NCBI GenBank assembly: GCA_027625915.1
Contig: JANTQA010000047.1
Coordinates: 15,686,001-15,750,000 of the forward strand
Reading direction: 5' to 3'
DNA from: Anaeramoeba flamelloides
Taxonomy: Eukaryota; Metamonada; Anaeramoebidae
DNA length: 64,000 nt
Positions 58,501 to 64,000 of the stretch are shown one piece after another (position 1 is the first letter of the stretch; each line of letters begins with the position of its first letter). The position numbers and the translations under genes are program-made. The notes under the pieces are model-generated. The model had not been told where the DNA came from. It worked only from the letters and a program-made list of their open reading frames with translations, and searched no databases.

Positions 58501-59077
58501 TGAGTGGAGGATTCTGGGCCAAGTGTATCATAAAGTGACACAAGAACAAAGCTAAACGTGTAACAGGAATATTCAGATATTTTCCCTATTTGGATTATTT
58601 TGTGTTGTATCAAATTTGAAAAAAGAAAAAATCAAAATCAATGAGAAAAAAGGAATAAAAAAAAAAAATCAAAAAAGGAAGAAAAGATAAATAGCAATCA
58701 AAAATATTCATACATTCAAGTCTATTTGGAGACCAGACACCAAGTGAATCTCCTTCAGTTAATCCGAGTTTTAATAAACCAGCGCCAAAGCGATTTTTTT
58801 TTTGTGAAAATTCATTGTAAGAAATCCAATTGTAATCTGAATATTTGCCTTTGTCTTCTTCTTTTTCTGATTTGATAGGAGACCTTGTACCAAGGTAATC
58901 CAATTTACCGTATTCTTTAACAGTGTTTTCAAAGAGTTCGTGAAGGGTAGTTACGTTCTCGTCAACATAATCCACCAACTTTTGACCCTTTGTGTATACA
59001 TGTCGAAGGATTTTTTCGCCAGTCTCCTCATTCTCTTCAAAGTAACCTTGGTTTTGTGTTGATTGCTCGTTTCCCAT
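52576..59077 (-). CDS. long-chain acyl-CoA synthetase (AMP-forming), five exons
   Basis: Activates long-chain fatty acids: ATP + fatty acid + CoA gives acyl-CoA, AMP and PPi. The model joins 59077-58714, 58585-58162, 54404-54395, 54298-53841 and 53665-52576, all in frame, giving 781 residues. Seen motifs: NRLEW at the first junction, YDTLGPE, the AMP-binding loop YTSGTTGLPKGVLLTH (about 237-252), YLPLAHIFER, QGYGLTET across the exon 4/5 junction, KTGDIG (about 500) and the fatty-acyl signature DRKKNIIKLSQGEYI (about 514). Exon 3 is a 10-nt microexon. The N-terminus MGNEQST fits N-myristoylation (Gly2, Ser6), and there is no signal peptide or membrane helix. From about residue 650 the protein gains a 130-residue Lys-Gly-Thr then Glu-rich tail, with one internal duplication, unusual for the family. 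The 3.8-kb second intron is repeat-filled. Confidence 0.92.
52580..52970 (-). repeat. imperfect tandem repeats encoding the synthetase tail
   Basis: A purine-rich (on the coding strand) low-complexity region. A segment encoding KGKVEEKVEEKEEK occurs twice, each after KGTKGKKGKKG, then runs of GAA/GAG encode poly-Glu. It ends in DNDSSTSESSSEEDK, a casein-kinase-2-like acidic Ser cluster. Confidence 0.75.
54395..54404 (-). other. 10-nt microexon of the acyl-CoA synthetase
   Basis: AATTGGTTGC lies between an ACCTTCTATAG acceptor and a perfect GTAAGT donor. Exon 2 ends in phase 2 and exon 4 starts in phase 0, so exactly 3n+1 bases are needed; 10 nt satisfies this, giving NAAL-IGC-GCDLTSDDV. It also restores the usual spacing of about 23 residues between THKN and SYLPLAH. 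Confidence 0.7.
56855..57314 (+). mobile_element. element L, copy 2 (uninterrupted)
   Basis: 460 bp. Left TACCGGACATGAAAAAAATCC then CGGACAAGATT; right AATCTTGTCAGGGATTTTTT then CATGTCAGGTA: inverted ends of about 32 bp. The body has no ORF and corresponds to 6748-7397 without MITE A2. Confidence 0.75.
57774..57976 (+). mobile_element. MITE family D, copy 3
   Basis: Left TTGTTGCAAAATAAATGGAAC then TTTTCATTCAGCTTTCC; right GAAATTTTGATCCATTTATT then TTGCAATTAACAG. The right arm is more decayed than in copy 1. Confidence 0.6.
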
Positions 59078-59481
59078 AATATATTTTTCGAAATTGTGGA
59101 AAGATAATAAAAAAAAAAATAAAAATACAAAAAGTTTTTTTTTGTTAACTTTCCAAAATACCCCTAGTTTGATTTTCTTTAAGAATTAGGAACCTGTATC
59201 GTGTATTCGTGATTATGACCAAAAGACACCTTTTAGTGGATGACGAATAATAAATCAAATTACTTTTTTCAAATAAAACCCCCTCAAAATTCAACATTTA
59301 CTTAATTCCAAGAGTATACCCTTAATAAAAAAAACGGGCAAAATTGTAACTTTTTAAAAAAGTTTTTTTAGGATTTTCCATCTCACTCTTTTTTAAATTT
59401 TTTATTCTTTTAGAATTTACACTTGTCCATGTAATCTATTTTTTTTTTCAAATGAAAACGCAAACTCAAAACACATACTGT
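59078..59481. promoter_or_regulatory. 5' flank of the acyl-CoA synthetase gene
   Basis: About 400 bp between the synthetase ATG and the stop of the next gene upstream on the same strand. AT-rich; no specific promoter motif can be told apart. The synthetase promoter is expected here. Confidence 0.4.
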
Positions 59482-59715
59482 TTAGTACTTGTTTTTAGGG
59501 TTGAAAACAGATAAAATTTCAGTTGAGAATTCTTTTTCAGTACTGAAAATCTGACTTTGCCTTATGATTTGAAATCTCCAATTTTTGTTCCAAAGTAAAA
59601 AAGGACCAAATAAATAACCAAAGGACCACAATTTAAATCTATTGCTTTCAAAGTTTCCATACATTATGAAATATAAAAAATAAAAATGCGACTTTTTTCC
59701 AATTTGAAAACCTAA
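59482..59715 (-). CDS. last exon of an uncharacterised small membrane-protein gene
   Basis: A 77-codon segment runs from a strong acceptor (AATTTATTTCAG, exon start 59715) to TAA. It opens LGFQIGKKSHFYFLYFIMYG, then a second hydrophobic stretch LWSFGYLFGPFLLW, then a polar tail RFQIIRQSQIFSTEKEF. Two short membrane-associated helices are plausible. Upstream coding is expected in 59840-60060, where two minus-strand frames look protein-like (MRTKTWLEIEIIEFRVLLKS, and ENLTLALLSMIDENKN in another frame), but no single donor could be fixed. If read alone from its first internal Met (59664) it would give 60 residues. Family unknown. It lies upstream of the acyl-CoA synthetase on the same strand. 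Confidence 0.45.
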   Translation of the reverse strand, partial: LGFQIGKKSHFYFLYFIMYGNFESNRFKLWSFGYLFGPFLLWNKNWRFQIIRQSQIFSTEKEFSTEILSVFNPKNKY

Positions 59716-60469
59716 CTGAAATAAATTTTTTTTTTGTTCACAATAAAAATTTGTAAAGTTTTAAAACCTAGCGATTAAGAAATTCATTTTCATAAACAAA
59801 AACAAAACCTTTCCTAAGTTCTCAATAATTTTTTGGTGTCTATTTTTGAACAAATTCCAAAACAGCCACAAAATGCAATGAATTAATTCTTTCCAATTTG
59901 CTCTTCAAGAGTACTCGAAATTCAATAATTTCGATTTCTAACCAGGTTTTTGTTCTCATCGATCATGCTTAGAAGAGCCAATGTGAGATTTTCGAAAATT
60001 GAAAAGAGAAGAAAACATTAAGAAAAATTTGCAAACTCTTTTTTGATTGTGTTTTTTTTATGTGAAAATGACTCGAAATTCTATTTTAAAAAATCTTTTC
60101 AACCCCAAAAACCGAAATAATTGATAACCACTTGAGACAATTCGGAAAATATTCTTCGAAAATCTCAAAGCTTTGCTTAAAAACTGTTTACTTTTTTTTT
60201 AATTACCTTTTATTTGATAGAGTAACTCTGATTTTTTTTTTTCACAAAGGCAATAGGGTATTATTTTAACAATTATAACATGAAAACAGATAAAAAAACA
60301 CTTTAGCAATTATAAAGAAATGAGCATTGTTTTTCAAAAAGAGTTCCTTTTTTACATTTAATTTGTCAGTCAAAAGATCTTTTCCTTTTTTATTCGGATC
60401 TAAATAAAAATTTGCAAACATTTATATTTTGAGGAAATCACTCTATTATTAGTTTCTTTGGGTATTTAG

Positions 60470-60676
60470 GACCAAATAACATTGATAATTGAAAATCGTA
60501 TTTTAAAAACATTCACAAAATCGATCAAATATTTTAGCAAAATAAACCAAATTGGAAATACTTCAAATTCCCACCTTTATCCATTCTATAAATTAGGAGT
60601 TACAAATTTAATCATTTCCAAACCACCCCTTTATCATAAAATATTTTTACACCAAACCCTTTACAAAGAACTATGA
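60470..60676 (+). other. candidate exon, plus strand (68 codons)
   Basis: Opens after TTTGGGTATTTAG at 60469 and runs to TGA: ENRILKTFTKSIKYFSKI, GNTSNSHLYPFYKLGVTNL, PPLYHKIFLHQTLYKEL. No ATG, so it would be a 3' exon. Basic and aromatic; family unknown. The upstream exon was not identified. Confidence 0.3.
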
Positions 60677-63437
60677 ACTAAATAGTTAACCCATTTGGAA
60701 CAGAAAAAATAATTGTTTATTTTATTTTCAAATAATTTATAAATTTCTTGAAATTTAAAAGGTGAAATAATATTTTTTTAAATTTTCAGAATTTAAACAA
60801 CAAACTCTTAACACAAAAATAAGTTATAAAAGAGATTTATTATTTTCTGCTTTTTGATAATTAATTTAATTTTTATTTTAATAGCCAGTAATACATTCGA
60901 AACTTGAAAAATTTTCACTTCGTTTTCCATTTTCAAATCTAACAGAGTTTCAAACTACAACTATCTTCTTTGAGAATTCTATTTATAAATAGAAAAATCT
61001 AGAAAAAGAAAGTGAAAAATTGTTCCCATTTATAATTCAAATAAAAGTATATCACAATATTTAAAAAAAGTGAGTAATAATAGTGAATAAATTGATGGTT
61101 TTTAATCTTTGGGTTCTCATTAGTCCACATAAAATAAAATAAGGTTATTTTTTTAATTAACCTTCTGGAAAAAAAGTGAAACAGGGTTTTTGCTTGGGAA
61201 AACTTACTGAAAACGAATAATAAATTCAATTAAAAGAAGAAACTAATAAACTTCAAATAATAATCCTTTATATTATTTTCAATCAATCCTACAAACATAA
61301 TTTAAATTACATTTTATTTCCGAATTGTTCATGTGGTTTTGGAGATATTTAAAATTAATCAATTTTTTGAACAAATTTTTAATAATTGACCAATCAAAGA
61401 AAAACCCACATACCTAAAGATAGTATTAAAAAAAATTGGACATGTGATAAATACTTCATTTTAATTTAATAATTTATTTATTCTTTTATTAATTAATGTT
61501 CCTTTGAATTATCAGTAATGTTCGCAACGAAAAGCAGTGTTGAACTTTTTTCCAGAACGGTTACTATTAGTAACAATAATATTTAAAGGTATTACTTCGA
61601 ATTTTAAATTTAATTTCACAGGTTTAAATATAGTAGATTGGGAGATTTTGTAATTTAATAGTTTGGTTGTTTATTTTTTTTTTTCTTTCAACAAAAAGAA
61701 TAAAAATCATTTAAATTTGAGTTGAATAAAGAAAATATCATTTTTTTTTTCAAGTTTAAAATCGTTATTGTAATTTAATTGAAATTAAATAGATTTTTTA
61801 ACCTGAGTTATTACAAAAACTTGGTGATTTTATTTTTACTATAGTTCTTTCACAGATAATAAAATTTTTTTCTTCTGCAAATAAAAGAATTTTTCAGAAA
61901 TAATTTGAAAATATTTTGATTATTGAAAATTTTCAAAAAATAAATGTATTACCAATGTAAATGCTCAAACAACCCCCCCACCCATTATAAAACTACAAGA
62001 AAAACATCTTTTGATCTGATCACTGATTTAATTTTTTTCTTATAGTTTATTTTTCAAAATTAATTGTTTTTTTTTTTTCACGAGATCTTTGTATCATACA
62101 ATTATTATTTTTCAATTTCTAAAATATGTTGAAATTACATTCAAGGTTACTAAATTTGAAATTAGAATTAATTTTTAACAATGATATGAAGAATCTGATA
62201 TCATGATTTACAATTTACTTTTAATAATAAAACAATCTCATAACCCCAAACAATCAGATATTTAAATAATTTTTTTTTGGAATTGATATAAAAATGCAAA
62301 ATTAAATTTGTACTTCGGAATGAATAATGATCTTGAATCAAAAATATTTTTTTAAAATTCAAAAATTGAGAATTTTAAAGATTATAAAGGTAAACGAAAT
62401 TGATTTTTTCTTGATTTTATTCTTCTGTTATATTTTGTTAAATTGATTAGTTGAATTTTAGTAAATATTGATACAAAAATTTTAAATAAATCCTAGTTAA
62501 ATTCTTCTAAAACAAGGATGCATTTGGATTTATTAAAATTCAAAAGAATTACCTAGAAAACATTTTTTAATATTGGAAGATAAAAACAAAAGATTGTTTA
62601 TTAATTTATTAATAATAAACAAATTACTCAAACATTTTAAGTAAGGTAATTTTTTTTTAATTAATTAAGATATAATTATAGGATAATATTAAAAGAATAT
62701 TATCCCCAATAAAGTGAATTGCTTTTAAAAAGAAATGACACTATCAAATATAAAAATTTTAGATAAAGAAAAACGAATAAAACCTGAAATTCTCTTTTGT
62801 AAAATAGAATTTTGAAAAAAATTTGTTTATTATAATTTGTTTTCGAGATCTCTAGAATAATTAGATTAGGGAATATCCACTGAACTGGTAGTAATAAACT
62901 AATTTCAAAAGTTTTTTATATAATCTGAAAATAAAAAAGTAAAAGTGTTGAGTCTTAAACCCTAAAAAATAATCTCCTAAAAAAAATTAAATAAATTTCC
63001 AAAAAATTTAATTTTTTTTTTTAAGAATATTTTCTCTGAAATTTTCATTGTTGATATTAGCAAAATCAAAGTTTTAGATTTTTATTTTTTTAAAATTTTT
63101 GGAATGGGATAGAACTTATTAGGAAAAATATATTTTTTAATAAACTATCACATATTTCTATTTCAGTGGAAGTTATGGTGTTGCTACTAGTTAACAACTC
63201 CTCTTTTTTCCACATAATATCTGAAATATTTTGGATCACTTACCTCACAACCAAGCGAATTCCCTCACTTGCACCAAAATTCATACTTTTTTTAATCAAC
63301 AATTACCCCCCCCCCCCAATGTATTTGTAAAGTTCTTACAGTTTCATTTTTCACTTAATCAAAGAGTTGAAATAAAATGAAATAAACATAAAAATTCTTT
63401 ACAAAAAATAGAATAAATTTTACCATAAACTATTTTT
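60677..63437. other. AT-rich spacer, no gene recognised
   Basis: Includes F4 (60890-61052), a segment at about 61740-61930 resembling 2465-2660, and a C run at about 63307-63318. Both strands are closed by frequent stops. Confidence 0.45.
60890..61052 (+). mobile_element. MITE family F, copy 4 (decayed)
   Basis: AAAAATTTTCACTTCGTTTTC in the left arm and GAAAGTGAAAAATTGTTCCC with TTATAATTCAAATAAAAGTA in the right arm match the F family; the left end is diverged. Confidence 0.5.
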
Positions 63438-64000
63438 CAGTCAAAGGGGCCCAGTTGTAATGGTATAATACACGTGTCTAAAGGGTTTGTATAGATATTA
63501 GAAGAAAAATTTTATTTTGGAAATTTTCAAAATTGAAATCATTTTTGCACATTTTTGTTTTTTTTTTTCGATTTTTTTTTTAAAAACGTCATTCATTTGA
63601 AAAAAAATTTTTTATTGCAAGATCAATAGTCACTTGGTAAAAACGTGTTATTCTAAAGTCATTGAAACCATGTAAAGATTGTTGAGAAATCTATTGATTT
63701 CTATTGCAATTCAATTTGATCTTTGATCTTGATATTTGTTTAATAAATGTGAAAAATTTTCACTTCATTTTCATTTCATTTTTCAAATAGAGACCACAAA
63801 TACCAATAAACTTTGTTTGGGGGTTTAATTTCTAAAAGAAAAGTATGGAAAATGAAGTGAAAAATGTTTCATATTTATTATTCAAATACCAGTAGAAGTT
63901 CAAAACGAACATCCTTGTTTTTCTCAATAGGGCCCTCAGAATTTGAGTTTTTCAATTTTTAAGAAAAGCTATTGATTAATTAGTTTTCTTTCAGACATGT
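63438..64000 (-). mobile_element. TIR element G, copy 2, cut by the window edge, with nested F5
   Basis: Inverted copy of 12463-13142. It starts CAGTCAAAGGGGCCCAG. The nested F copy is about 63739-63892, at the same internal position as in G1. The far end lies beyond the window. Confidence 0.7.

Noticed and set aside
1-64000. CRISPR arrays, bacterial operons or prophage
   Set aside because: No direct-repeat/spacer pattern, no Shine-Dalgarno-led gene runs; introns and a eukaryotic-type tRNA show nuclear DNA.

Overview
The window is nuclear DNA from a very AT-rich (roughly 80% A+T) intron-bearing protist. Its few genes are separated, and interrupted, by large amounts of repeat-derived sequence. 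Introns are GT-AG and range from about 49 nt to 6.7 kb. Stops are TAA or TAG, as in the standard code. A TPLATE-type subunit of the TSET adaptor complex argues against an animal or fungus. Asn/Lys-rich proteins, PSI-domain surface proteins and AT-rich repeats would suit an amoeboid lineage such as an anaeramoebid or amoebozoan, but the sequence alone does not settle the species.

Layout. 1-7.9 kb: a decayed coding stretch, one tRNA-Ile(AAU), and many small repeats. 7.95-15.5 kb (+): a three-exon TPLATE/TSET beta-like gene whose 3.9-kb second intron holds a hairpin array, a decayed LINE and a 680-bp terminal-inverted-repeat (TIR) element. 17.1-18.9 kb (-): a single-exon coiled-coil protein. 24.6-25.1 kb (-): a small single-pass membrane protein. 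32.1-33.3 kb (-): two compact small genes, one with a SAP30-like Sin3-binding domain. 36.3-36.6 kb (-): a V-ATPase subunit e gene. 38.0-47.1 kb (+): a type I membrane protein with four PSI domains on three exons. 52.6-59.1 kb (-): a five-exon long-chain acyl-CoA synthetase with a 10-nt microexon and a long charged C-terminal tail. 59.5-59.7 kb (-): the last exon of a further small membrane-protein gene.

Most genes are housekeeping: membrane traffic and endocytosis (TPLATE), organelle acidification (V-ATPase e), fatty-acid activation, probable chromatin repression (SAP30-like) and cell-surface PSI proteins. They share no operon-like logic.

The spacers and long introns consist largely of non-autonomous DNA transposons (MITE-like families A, B, C, D, F, G, L), longer dispersed repeats (H, I, K, M), two decayed LINE copies, and a modular family of near-perfect hairpins with GGCACTCTACG linkers. 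Nested insertions give relative ages and one near-empty-site comparison. All splice models were deduced by reading frame and GT/AG, without transcripts. Several short coding-like segments are reported at low confidence.
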